From: Scleropages formosus
Taxonomy: Eukaryota > Chordata > Actinopteri > Osteoglossiformes > Osteoglossidae
Reading direction: 5' to 3'
Length of the DNA: 64,000 nucleotides
NCBI RefSeq assembly: GCF_900964775.1
Contig: NC_041813.1
Span: 32,056,960 to 32,120,959, forward strand
In this document: in pieces, positions 39,663-49,882 of the stretch
Position numbering within the stretch: position 1 is the first letter of the stretch
Layout: every line of letters begins with the position of its first letter
Notes under the pieces: model-generated
Database searches by the model: none
Told to the model about the DNA's origin: nothing
The model's input: the letters and a program-made list of their open reading frames with translations, nothing else
Made by a program: the position numbers and the translations under genes

Positions 39663-40340
39663 CCGGTAACGGAACGGAGAAGAAACGAGAGGTGCGGTTC
39701 GACGGCGCGCTCTGTCAGGAAGCAAGATGCTCTAATACCACTCAACTGCGCGTCCGTGGACCAGAAACGGAGGCGTGGCGGAAGGTGGAGGCGGGGCTTT
39801 ACGACTTCCTCCAAATCTGATTGGTCGTCGAAACCGCCCTTCACCTACTCTTTCCAACCACGTAGCGAATTTTTCACGACCGCCGTGTGTGACGCTACGT
39901 GCGGTGGCGCAAGGCGGGCGGTGCCGATGGCATAGAGGGGCGTGGCCTAAAGATTGACAGCGGGAAGTGGGTTTTCCTTTCAGTGACGACATGGGGAGCA
40001 CGTGATAGTGCGCACGCGTGCCGTACGTGCGGCTCGTGCGGGAACGATGCGGAGAAATGGATACTCGTTACTCGCTTTTCGTGGAAAACTTTCTTAAATC
40101 CGAGGTTACTACACTGAACAGTACTGAAACAATACTGTCTTAATACGCGCCACCAGTATCCATAGGACATTTAGGATCTTTTTCACATTCTTATAAAAGT
40201 GGCTTAATTTCAGTGCTCTTAGTGTTACATTCAAGTTTGAACCAATGACATTCTGATGATATGAATATGCAATAGTTAGTAGGTGGTATCTATAGGATGT
40301 GTTGCGATCCACTGTATGAGAGGCCACACCGAGATTTTTC
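39663..40340. other. ALDOA upstream region
   Basis: CpG-rich to about 40030, with attggt (inverted CCAAT) at 39821. Probable ALDOA promoter and first non-coding exon; no coding exon seen. Confidence 0.4.
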
Positions 40341-41039
40341 TCACGCAGCCCTTGGTGCTTCGTGGCTCATCATCTTCATCTTCATCATGGCAGCTGCACA
40401 CCTGGGCGTTTTTCCACTCCTTTTGCCGTAACGGCTGAGTTCCAAGCTCTGGAGCCCTTTCTGGATCGTGGACCTTTCGTACGGTGACACACCTGTGAAA
40501 TACAGTATTGTGACGCGAGGCAGGGGACGGCGGCGAAGTGTGGGAGCGGGACGGGGGGGACAGCGAGGCGGTGATGCTCTGTCAGAGCGAGGGGAGCGGC
40601 ACACGGAGACGGACTGAGCCGCGCTGAAAGGGCTAGGTACAGTGACCGACCGCACGAGGACAGCCGCCCCGGTGGCCCTCCCTGTCAAATGTCCGCGAGA
40701 ATATTGCCTCAGGTCAACGGCAGCCGGAGGCGACGATTCAGGGTGACTCGGGGTGTTTTTGGAGAGAGCCTTCGCAGCGCTGCCCCAAAAGCACTTTGGG
40801 TAGCATGTTGTTCCACAGCTTCCTTTGCGTCACGGAGACACACTGTGGACATACGGTACATCCTTCCTCATCTGCGCTGCCTCGCACAGTAGACGAGGCC
40901 TTCACACACACAGACACACGGACACACGGACACACGCTCTCACTCCGCCCTCGTGTGTCACGTCTCACCTGTTGGCCAAGCAGCGAGACACACGCTCGAC
41001 GCTGCAGGAAGGGCCCCGACTTGCTCTCGTAGAGGTAAC
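40341..41039 (-). other. Candidate exons of an unidentified gene
   Basis: Two segments have good splice signals. 40969-41039 (acceptor cgcacag, donor gtgaga) encodes YLYESKSGPFLQRRACVSLL. 40341-40492 (acceptor tttcacag, stop TGA) encodes SPYERSTIQKGLQSLELSRY followed by GKRSGKT. Their phases do not join directly, so a further exon would be needed. I recognise neither peptide. They may be chance reading frames in GC-rich DNA. Confidence 0.25.
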
Positions 41040-41297
41040 CTGTGCGGGAGACGCTCTGGCTTGGGACGCAGCCCTGTCCTCGTGCCACGGATTCCTGGAA
41101 GCGTCGCGCTCTTCTCGGGCTGCTTGTGCGGACCTCAGCCGCACCGTTTTGCCATTTGCAAATAGCCCTTCCGTATTACACCACATTACACCTTCCTGCC
41201 CTTTTCTCGGTGCCCCTGAGCGGGTGGGTCCTTCTAAACCCTACTTATTGGCTCACAGAAAAATATTAAGCTCTGGCTTCATTTCACAGCAAATCAT

Positions 41298-42717
41298 CCA
41301 TCCATCCATCCATCTTCCTGCACTTATCCGGGACCAGGGCGCGGGGGCAGTAGTCCGAGCAGAGCCCCCCAGACTTCCCTCTCCCCGCACACCTCCTCCA
41401 GTTCCTCTGGGGGAACCCCAAGGTGTTCCCGGGCCAGCTGGGAGACATAGTCTCTCCAACGTGTCCTGGGTCTGCCCCGAGGCCTCCTCCCAGTGGGACA
41501 TGCCCGGAACACCTCACCAGGGAGGCGTCCAGGAGGCATCCGGAACAGATGCTCGAGCCACCTCAACTGGCTCCTCTCGATGCGGAGGAGCAGCGGCTCT
41601 ACTCCGAGCTCCTCCCGGGTGACTGAGCTCCTCACCCTATCCCTAAGAGTGCGCCCAGCCACTCTGCGGAGGAAACTCATTTCTGCCGCTTGTATCCGTG
41701 ATCTCATTCTTTCGGTCATGATCCAGAGCTCATGACCATAGGTGAGGGTAGGAACGTAGATCGACCGGTAAATTGAGAGCTTCAGCTTACGACTCAGCTC
41801 CTTCTTCACCACAACAGACCGGTACAATGACCGCATTACTGCGGACGTCGTACCGATCCGTCCGTCAAACTGCCGCTCCATTTTTCCCTCACTCGTGAAC
41901 AAGACCCCGAGATACTTAAACTCCTCCACTTGAGGGAGCAACTCCCCCCTAACCCGGAGGGGGCGATCCACCTTTTTCCGACTGAGAAACATGGCCTCGG
42001 ATTTGGAGGTGCTGATTCTCATCCCCGCCGCTTCGCACTCGGCTGCAAACCTCTCCAGCGCACGCTGCAAGTCTTGATTCGATGAAGCCAACAGGACCAC
42101 ATCGTCCGCAAAAAGCAGAGACGAGATCCTGCGGCCACCAAAACAGACACCCTCCGTTCCCTGGCTGCGCCTAGAAATTCTGTCCATAAAGATAATGAAC
42201 AGAATCGGTGACAAAGGGCAGCCCTGGCAGAGTCCAACATGCACCGGGAACAGGTCTGACTTACTGCCGGCAATGCGAACCAAGCTCCTGCTCCGGTCAT
42301 ACAGGGAACGAACAGCCCGTAGCAGCGAGCCCCGAACCCCATAATCCCGAAGTACCCCCCACAGGATGCCGCGAGGGACACGGTCGAATGCCTTCTCCAG
42401 GTCCACAAAACACATATGGACTGGTTGGGCAAACTCCCATGAACCCTCCAGCACCCTAGTGAGGGTATAGAGCTGGTCCAGTGTTCCACGGCCAGGGCGA
42501 AAACCGCATTGCTCCTTCTGGATCCGAGGTTCGACTGTCGGTCGGATTCTCCTCTCCAGTACCCTGGCATAGACTTTCCCAGGGAGGCTAAGGAGTGTGA
42601 TCCCCCTGTAGTTGGAACACAATCTCCGGTCCCCCTTCTTAAAAAGAGGGACCACCACCCCGGTCTGCCAGTCCAGAGGCACCGTTCCCGAGCTCCACGC
42701 AATGCTGCAGAGGCGTG
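41298..42717 (-). mobile_element. Rex3-type (RTE clade) LINE, 5'-truncated
   Basis: The reverse strand encodes an open reverse transcriptase and C-terminal region: VVVPLFKKGDRRLCSNYRGI, FVDLEKAFDRVPR, LFADDVVLLASS, CQGCPLSPILFIIF, YIPTLTYGHELW-type LTYGHELWIMTERM and RACPTGRRPRGRPRTRWRDY. The 3' end is a (GGAT)n tail at 41298-41312. A 19-bp direct repeat beginning tcatttcacagc flanks it (41279-41297 and 42718-42736). The endonuclease half is absent through 5' truncation. The intact target duplication and open frame suggest a recent insertion. Confidence 0.92.
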
Positions 42718-42784
42718 TCATTTCACAGCAAATCATTTTATTAAAAACACACGGCATATTGTACATAGCACAGGGCAGCAGGCA

Positions 42785-42960
42785 GAACAGTGATGAGAGC
42801 TGCTGCCTTTTCACCCAAAGGACTCAAGTTCACATCCCACCTCCTGTACTGCCCCTGATCAGAGTACTTACCCTCAACTGACCTTGTAAAAATTACCCAG
42901 CTGTACAAAAGGCCACAAAATCTGAACAGCACCAGACAGCGGAATAAACAGAAATGTAAA
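42785..42960 (+). repeat. tRNA-derived SINE, family B
   Basis: 'gagagctgctgcctttt', B box 'aagttcacatcccacctcc', 'gatcagagtacttaccctc', 'acccagctgtacaaaaggcc'; a diverged tail ends in aaatgtaaatg. Confidence 0.7.
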
Positions 42961-42999
42961 TGAAAAATTTGTAGCTTTTCAGCTCCACTAGAAAACAGC

Positions 43000-43934
43000 A
43001 CTGGGGGGTTTCAACAGTTCAGGATGACGAGTCTTTTGCAAACAAAGAACATAATTTCTTTGGTTGTCGTCCCTTTGAAGCGCGAGGTGACATGTGCAGT
43101 TGGCAGAACAGATACTCCAAAAATGCAAGGTGTGCATTATCGCTAGTATTTCAATTTTTTTTTTTTAAACATCGTCAGTTTTACAAGCCGGAGAACAAGT
43201 GTGTTTAAGAGGTGGTTTGTCAAACACAATCAGGTAATGCAGGAAAGAGAGGTGAAACAAAGTGATGTCTCAAGAAAGACCTGTAAACACAGAGAACTAT
43301 ACTTTATTTTAAAAAAACTTGCAATTGTATTTCTTACAAAAGTACACTTGGAGGGTAATGCAAAGTAGCTAAATACATAAAAGTAGAATGCAAGAGTAGA
43401 GTTGCACAGCACCGCGTTTTGGAGGGGATTCACTCTGAAACCGCACATTCTAGCTGCACATGCTGCTTCATCAATCAATCACTGCACTTCTTCAAAGCTA
43501 CACGGTCACTTCATGAACAAGAAAAGACAGCAACGATAAAACTGACGTTGGAGAAACAGGTCCAGCGAAGTGCCCCCTGTCTCAGTTCTGCTGTGGATCC
43601 ACAGGAACGCAGAAGGACCATTTTCAGACTTTATACTCGCATTACGATGGTTTTGGCTACATTACCTCTGCGCCGTGGATGCCAAAAAGAACGAAAAAGG
43701 GCACCAACTCACGAGCTGCGACACTCTGCATCCAACATCCAAACGCACACGAGGCACTGAAACAAGCGGACTCACTTTTCCAGTTTAACACAAAGTCTGC
43801 ATGGAAGGTGCGAGTAAGAAACCTGCTCTTGATACAGTATATTACACACACACCTTGAAGGCAGGTGTCTGAAGCTCTCCAGCCTATGCGCACAGGTGTG
43901 TGTCTTTGTGTGAGGGTTGCTGCTCCTCTTCTCT
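43000..43934 (-). other. Region downstream of the cysteine-rich gene
   Basis: No coding exon recognised; probably its 3' UTR or, if the gtaaag after 43935 is a donor, an intron. Reverse-strand AATAAA-like signals are weak. Confidence 0.35.
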
Positions 43935-44298
43935 TTACCTGAACTTGATCTCGAAGCAGAGGCAGTTGATTGAGTCGCAGTCGGGGGCCTGGCAGGTACA
44001 CGCGCAGTCCCACATGGCACACTGCGGGGGAGAGGGCCTCTGTAAGCCTGGCTACCAGGGTAACAGCGCTGCCACACAAATACCGACGCGGTGCGAGCAG
44101 GAGAAAGGGAACAACGGCCGACTCACAGAAGGGGAGGGGCACGTTCGGTCGAGGCACGAGCGCAGCGAGGGCAGGCGCCAGTCACACGACTCGGCACACA
44201 CCAGACAGCGGTCGCACGGGGTGGCGTCGGCACAGCAGCCACTGCTGCTGCTGCACTGCGGTGAACACCGGGCCTGCAGGAGAGAGGTTCACATGTGA

Positions 44299-44353
<55 letters not shown>

Positions 44354-44830
44354 TACAGGCAGCACAGCTGCAGACACAACAGTGACAGGCACTTGGAAGT
44401 GTCAGAGCAGTGAGTGTTGGCAGTGAGGGTGGGCAGTCGTTGATACTGTACCAATAGGAGCTGTCGGCACCACAGCGCCCCCACCAGGAGCAGCACGTAC
44501 ACACAGAGCGCGATGAGCAGCACAGCTGGGAGCGGGAGAGAGAGGGACCAAGGGGGCGGGACCTGGAGCGCGCGTGCGCGCGCACACACACAAACACAAA
44601 CAAACAACGTTTACCTATGCCTTATCCCTCTTTATTCCAGTAAAAACCAGCCTTTTCGTTGTAATGAACTTTGCTGTTACACAGGACCGACACACACGTG
44701 ACACAGACAGACAGGGACGGCGGTATCACGGTTACTTGACTGTTGACAGAACTTAGCGCGCGGGACTCAATCGCTGCTCATGACATGATGATTTTAACCG
44801 TCGCTTCTTACCGTCATTGTTCCATCCCAC
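43935..44830 (-). CDS. Small cysteine-rich single-pass membrane protein, unidentified
   Basis: Three consistent reverse-strand exons: 44452-44525 (membrane segment VLLIALCVYVLLLVGALW), 44127-44273 (ARCSPQCSSSSGCCADATPC then DRCLVCAESCDW) and 43935-44021 (CAMWDCACTCQAPDCDSINC, ending CFEIKFR and TAA). Splice sites are good and phases agree. About 20 of some 101 residues are cysteine, in CxxC/CC patterns suggesting metal binding or palmitoylation beside the membrane. A fourth, 5' exon ends at 44812 (ggaacaatgacg/gtaagaag); its frame (GSSVGWNND) has no ATG before an in-frame stop, so the start codon is unresolved. The last codons overlap a possible donor (ttcag/gtaaag), so the true end might lie further on. 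I do not recognise the family. Confidence 0.6.
44301..44353. repeat. (GT)n followed by a G-run
   Basis: About 18 GT units run into a 17-base guanine homopolymer, in an intron of the cysteine-rich gene. On the gene's sense strand it reads C-run then (AC)n. Confidence 0.95.
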
Positions 44831-45336
44831 GGAACTGCCACGCAACCCCGACACACCACCGGGTGGCGCCAGCCCGCGAGGCTACTTCTTCTTCTTGTTC
44901 TTCTCCCCAGTGAGTGACTGACTGTGGGGCCTCGCGCCCTGCTCAGCCACATCGAACGAAACAGCTAACACTTCTTTTCTTTACACTCCATCTTGTGGAA
45001 AGCCTTTATGTGTCCGAGATTAAAGAAAGACTTAATTTAATGTCTGTACGTCTCGACTCTCAAACGTTCCGCCTTTCGAACGACCGTGTTGTCATGGAGA
45101 CGCGATCCGTGCGGCGACAAATACGAAACAGGAAGCGGAACAACAATCATTTCTAGGCAGCAACGCATTTTGGGAGTTGTGGTTTTATTATTATTTATTT
45201 TTATTTTCATTTTAATTTTATGAGCAGTTGAAACACACAAACATTAAGAACGGCTAAACGCAGCCAAGGGAACGTATGTAACAACAGAAAATAAAAAAAA
45301 TTAATAAATACATTAAAAATAAAACAAACTACAAGT

Positions 45337-46352
45337 TGCTCGATGTTCGCAGACGACACCACACTCATTGGCCTCACCCAGGATGGTGACGAGTCTCCTT
45401 ACAGACAGGAGGTCCAAGAGCTGGCTGTCTGGTGCAGTCATAACAACCTGGAGCTGAACACGCTCAAAACAGCTGGAGATGATCGTAGACTTCAGGAGAA
45501 ACACCTCAGCGTTATCCCCACTCACCATCATGAACAGCACTGTGGCAACAGTGGAGTCATTCAGGTTCCTGGGCACCACCATCTCACAGGACCTGAAGTG
45601 GGAGCCCCACATAGACTCCATTGTGAAGAAGGCCCAGCAGAGGTTGTACTTCCTTCGCCAGCTGAGGAAGTTCAACCTGCCACAGGAGCTACTGATGCAA
45701 TTCTACTCCGCAGTCATCGAGTCCGTCCTCCGCACCTCTATAACTGTCTGGTTCGGCTCAGCTACGAAGTCAGACATCAGAAGACTGCAGCGGATAGTTC
45801 GGACTGCTGGAAGAATCATCGGCGCGCACATCCCCCCACTGTCCAAGAATTGTACTCGTCCAGAGTCAGTAAAAGGGCGAGCAAAATCATTGTAGACCCC
45901 TCACATCCAGGCCACTTCCTCTTCGAACCCTTGCCATCTGGCCGGCGCTACAGAGCACTGAGCACCAGGACAGCCAGGCATAAGAAAAGTTTCTTTCCTC
46001 AGGCCGTCTACCTCACGAACACCTAAATCTCTCCCCTAGAGAGTAAACTAGTGCAATACATAATGCTGTTTATATTTATATTTATAACTATTTATCACAT
46101 CATATCTCTTACTCACATTCCCTTGCATTTGTATAGAACATACCTGTACATACATACAATGTCTAATGACTATTTTTGTATATTGGGTGCTTTATATTTT
46201 TATATATTTTTTATCCTTCATTCACATACTCTGTCTTCTCATCTATCTTGTCACTGTCATTCTGTCTGTGCTGTGGAAGCTTCTGTCACCAAGACAAATT
46301 CCTTGTATGTGTGAACATACTTGGCAATAAAGCTCGTTCTGATTCTGATTCT
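45337..46352 (+). mobile_element. L2/CR1-superclade LINE, 5'-truncated
   Basis: Begins at the reverse transcriptase catalytic motif (FADDTTLIGLTQDG). It continues WCSHNNLELNTLK, MIVDFRRNTSAL, FRFLGTTISQDLKWEPHIDS, KKAQQRLYFLRQLRKFNLPQ, VDPSHPGHFLFEPLPSGRRY and KKSFFPQAVYLTN. At least two frame changes break the frame (near 45475 and near 45850). The 3' end 'gcaataaagctcgttctgat' with a (TTCTGA)n tail is typical of L2-like fish LINEs. Confidence 0.85.
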
Positions 46353-46544
46353 GATGTTGCATGTTATTATTACATAAAACCTTGAAATACAGTATCACAC
46401 TGCTTTGCTGTCTTAAACAGCCTTATTGTTAATACACGCTTTAACAGCTTTTATGTACTTGTCAGAGTCCTGGTGAAGGACAGAGAAAACAGGCTTTTTA
46501 TTTGCAAATTTACATTTTATATTTATTTAAAAATGTAAAAGCAG

Positions 46545-46665
46545 CTGCTAAATAAATGAATGTAAATGTAAATTTCTTTAGCAGATGCTTTTGTCCAAAG
46601 CGACTTCCACTGAACTCTATGTAGTGTTATCAGCCCACACACCTTATTCAGCAAGGTGAACTAGA
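46545..46665 (-). repeat. SINE family B tail half
   Basis: 'tttctttagcagatgctttt' and 'gtccaaagcgacttcc' are the reverse complement of the family B 3' end; the head is missing. Confidence 0.65.
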
Positions 46666-46886
46666 GAACAACCAAGTACAAGAATTCACAAAGTACAAAG
46701 AGAACGACGCGTATCTCTGCTTTGTTTCTCCATCTTCGAAGAAAATGCTTTACAGGCTCCATTCTGTGTACGCTACACTTTTAAAAGGGATTTCCTTCGT
46801 CTCGGTTGCTCAAAAGTGTTTGTGAAGCAGAAGGCAGACTTTCTCCTGTAGGTTGGTAGCAACAAAGCTACTATAAGAAACAGTGT

Positions 46887-46957
46887 CACGGTTAAATGCT
46901 ACTGCCTTGAGAATCGAAGGTTCAAGTCTCACCTGTTGTAGTAACCTATCCTTCAGC
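46887..46957 (+). repeat. SINE family B head, interrupted by SINE A
   Basis: 'ggttaaatgctactgccttg' and B box 'gaaggttcaagtctcacc', broken at 46967 by the family A pair. Confidence 0.55.
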
Positions 46958-46967
<10 letters not shown>

Positions 46968-46995
<28 letters not shown>

Positions 46996-47193
46996 TTTCA
47001 GAACCGCTTGTCCCATACGGGGTCACGGGGGAACCGGAGCCTACCCGGTAACACAGGCCGTAAGGCCGGAGGGGGAGGGGACACACCCAGGACAGGACAC
47101 CAGTCTGTCGCAAGGCACCCCAAGCGGGACTCGAACCCCAGACCCACCGGACAGCAGGACCGTGGGCCAACCCACTGCGCCACCGCACCCCCC
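46968..47193 (-). repeat. tRNA-derived SINE, family A (tandem copy 1)
   Basis: Full reverse copy from the (CA)n tail to 'gcgccaccgcacccccc'. Flanked by attatattac at 46958-46967 and 47194-47203. Confidence 0.9.
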
Positions 47194-47203
<10 letters not shown>

Positions 47204-47224
<21 letters not shown>

Positions 47225-47423
47225 TTTTCAGAACCGCTTGTCCCATACGGGGTCACGGGGAACCGGAGCCTAACCCGGCAACTCAGGGCGTAAGGCCGGA
47301 GGGGGAGGGGACACACCCAGGACGGGACGCCAGTCCGTCGCAAGGCACCCCAAGCGGGACTCGAACCCCAGACCCACCGGAGAGCAGGACTGTGGTCCAA
47401 CCCACTGCGCCACCGCACCCCCC
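47204..47423 (-). repeat. tRNA-derived SINE, family A (tandem copy 2)
   Basis: Second full copy directly after copy 1, with the same 10-bp flank attatattac at 47194-47203 and 47424-47433. It differs from copy 1 by scattered substitutions and a shorter CA tail. Confidence 0.9.
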
Positions 47424-47682
47424 ATTATATTACATTTATTCATTTATCAGACACTTTTAGGAGAAAGAGAGACATAGTTGCAGATGTGTGATTCTTAAGT
47501 AAACCTAATTTATTACTTTACACTTTATGCACCGATCTTCATTGCTTGAGTAGGTGCATAAAACTCAGGATCGACTAATCCTGATCACCTTCCTTCAATT
47601 TTTTTTTAAAGGTATGCAAATCTTTCAGATACAATACAGGAGTAGCGGCTGTGTAAAGCCTTATCTGAGGATGATTATAAAG

Positions 47683-47937
47683 TTATGGTGCATGTACATT
47701 TACACCATACATGAGCTGGAGAGATCTTGGGCGAAATGGGTCCAGAAAAGGTGAGCTTTCAGACCCTCGTTGAATGTAGACAAGAGTTTCCGCAGTTCTG
47801 AGTGAGAGGGGGGAAGTCATTTCACCGCAACGGAGCCAGAACCGAAAACCGCCACGCTTTATTTTTGTGCTCGGGACCACCAAGCCAGCAGAAGTACATG
47901 AGTGAAGGGGTTTAGTTGGGGTATAGTGGTCGATCAA
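47683..47937 (-). mobile_element. Relic of a LINE reverse transcriptase C-terminus
   Basis: The reverse strand reads DHYTPTKPLHSCTSAGLVVP, STKIKRGG and then, after a frame change, PLSLRTAETLVYIQRGSESS. This recalls the 'GLLVVP...LP.SLRTAETL..FK..LK' end of fish LINE ORFs. Heavily decayed. Confidence 0.45.
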
Positions 47938-48011
47938 GTCTTGTAAATATCTGGGAACAGTTCTATTGATGCATTTGTAAGCAATGTACTTTACCTAAAA
48001 TTACACAGCTG

Positions 48012-48228
48012 TGGGGGGTGCGGTGGCACAGTGGGTTTGACTGGGTCCTGCTCTCCAGTGGGTCTGGGGTTTGAGTCCTGCTTGGGGTGCCTTGCACTGG
48101 ACTGGCGTCCCATCCTAGGTGTGTCCCCTCCCCCTCTGGCCTCATGCCCTGTGCTGCCGGGTAGGCTCCGGCTTGCCGCAACCCTGTATTGGACAAGCGG
48201 TTCCGAAAATGTGTGTGTGTGTGTGTGT
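48012..48228 (+). repeat. tRNA-derived SINE, family A, full length
   Basis: Head 'ggggggtgcggtggcacagt', B box 'ggggtttgagtcctgcttgg', 3' end 'gacaagcggttccgaaaatg' and a (GT)n tail. The reference copy for this family here. Confidence 0.9.
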
Positions 48229-48590
48229 TACGCATATTTTCTTATCATTCTTGGATTTTGAAACTGCTGCGTGTAGGATGAACTACAGAACAGTAATGGA
48301 TCCTCAGGGAGTTGCATGTTCGGGCGCTGATTAATGTTTCTCCTGTTTTCGTCACTCCTTCAGCGTATGTCTGTGGCCACGCCCCCCTGAACAACAACAG
48401 ACCTGTGTGTGGGTGTGTATGTGGTGTCAGTGCCCCTGCGATGCTGCCCTGGCTGTTGATGGTGCATCCACCCATCGGCTGGAAACCGTGAACGCACACG
48501 TAGTTTGGTGCTGCTCGGACAACCGGTGGGTGTAAACCGCACGTCTCCAACCTCCGCAGCCAGTGCCTCAGCCCTCAGCACCAGGCAGTC

Positions 48591-48725
48591 ATGTCAACTG
48601 TGTTCTTAAGCGCTCTCCTGTGGCTGCTGCTCATCCTGGCTATCTGCCTGTACCTGCAGGCCCACCGCTGGATTTTTGAGCAACAGGAGACAATGTCCCT
48701 CACCGCTAGAGTCTCAGCAATGTGA
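48591..48725 (+). CDS. Candidate short membrane-protein ORF or first coding exon
   Basis: An acceptor-like site (tccaacctccgcag, ending at about 48560) precedes ATG at 48591. The 44 codons begin MSTVFLSALLWLLLILAICL and continue YLQAHRWIFEQQ, then MSLTARVSAM and TGA. One strongly hydrophobic segment (about residues 5-23) is followed by a polar tail, the layout of a small single-pass membrane protein. The stop overlaps a possible donor (gcaat/gtgagc), so this could be an exon of a longer protein; no following exon was found before the LINEs. I do not recognise it. Confidence 0.4.
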   Translation: MSTVFLSALLWLLLILAICLYLQAHRWIFEQQETMSLTARVSAM

Positions 48726-49128
48726 GCTTCCCTCGTTATATTGCACTGCATAATCTGCACTTGTCAATGAATTTTTAATGGCACTCGTGAGGTTCCCCGC
48801 ATTCTATTCCTGTAGTGACAGCTGCCCAGCCCTCCTGGGCATTCTAGATTAAAAAAGACTTTTAAATCAGTTTACAACTAATAATAACATGGTACATAGC
48901 AGTTAACTTGATGTCCCAGTTCACATAGATACATCTTGTTCATCATGAAACGTGGTCATCAGCGTCATTAGCACGGGGTGCTGGTTTCACAGCCGGCCGG
49001 CCACCTTATCATAAGGAAACAGTACTCAGCAGGAAAGAAAGCTAGGAACTGATGACTTAATGAGATGATAAAGTTTTATACAGATAGAAAAAGCACAGTC
49101 AACAAGAATTTCACTTGTTATTGATATG

Positions 49129-49335
49129 TCTGGGGGGGCGCGGCAATGCAGCAGGGTTGGCCGGTGCCTGTTGCGTGGCAGGTCTGGGGTTCGAGTCCTG
49201 CTTGGGGTGCCTTGTGATGGACTGGCATCCCGTCCAAGGTGTTTCCCCTCCCCCTTCATCCTCGTGCCGTGTTTCTGGGATAGCTCCGGCTCACTGCGAC
49301 CCCGCAAGGGACAAGCGGTTGTTGACATTGGTTGG
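49129..49335 (+). repeat. tRNA-derived SINE, family A variant with target-site duplication
   Basis: 'ggggttcgagtcctgcttgg' to 'cccgcaagggacaagcggtt', without the GT tail. Perfect 10-bp duplication tattgatatg at 49119-49128 and 49336-49345. Confidence 0.85.
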
Positions 49336-49364
49336 TATTGATATGCCCAAGTGAACATGTAAGT

Positions 49365-49860
49365 CTAAAGCCTGGATTTAAAGGCTGAGACAGACGAGAC
49401 ATTCCTCACAGTAACTGGTAGACAATTCCACAGTTTAGGTGCTCTGTAACTAAAGCGGCACTCTCCTCTTGAGGTCTTATCGATCACAGGTACTTTAAGG
49501 TAACCCGCATCCAACGAACGAAGATTTCGTCCAGGGATATAAGAATCAACGATCTCACAAAGGTAAACCGGATCAATGCCATGTACTGCCTTATAGGTCA
49601 GAAGTAGGAGTTTACAAAAAACTCTAAATGTAACCACGAGCCAATGCAGAGATTGAAGTACCGGTGTTATATGGTCAAACTTGCTAGTTCTACTAGTGAC
49701 AATTCTCGCAGCAGCATTTTGTACCAACTGTAGTGTGGATACAGTCTGGCATGGGCAACCCCGTAATAAAGCATAATAGTCCAGCCTGCTTGAAACAAAA
49801 ACATGAACCAGTTTTTCGGCATTCCGTCTACACGCAGGAATCGCAGTAATTTAGCTATGT
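49365..49860 (-). mobile_element. LINE (L2/CR1-superclade) ORF2 C-terminus
   Basis: The reverse strand encodes MVQNAAARIVTSRTSKFDHI, TPVLQSLHWLVV, YKAVHGIDPVYLCEIV, NLRSLDAGYLKVPVIDK and YRAPKLWNCLPVTVRNVSSV, the conserved C-terminal part of these reverse transcriptases. It stays open for 120 codons; 'gcagcattttgtaccaactg' (49711) continues the element. Confidence 0.8.
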
Positions 49861-49882
49861 TTCTTAACTGAAGAAAACAGTC

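Noticed and set aside
41324-42814. 496-codon reverse-strand frame considered as a host gene
   Set aside because: It is the Rex3 LINE reverse transcriptase, with target-site duplications and a tetranucleotide tail.
48012-48100. tRNA gene candidate
   Set aside because: A and B boxes are present, but the cloverleaf is not complete and the unit continues into the SINE body; the same head recurs in dispersed copies.
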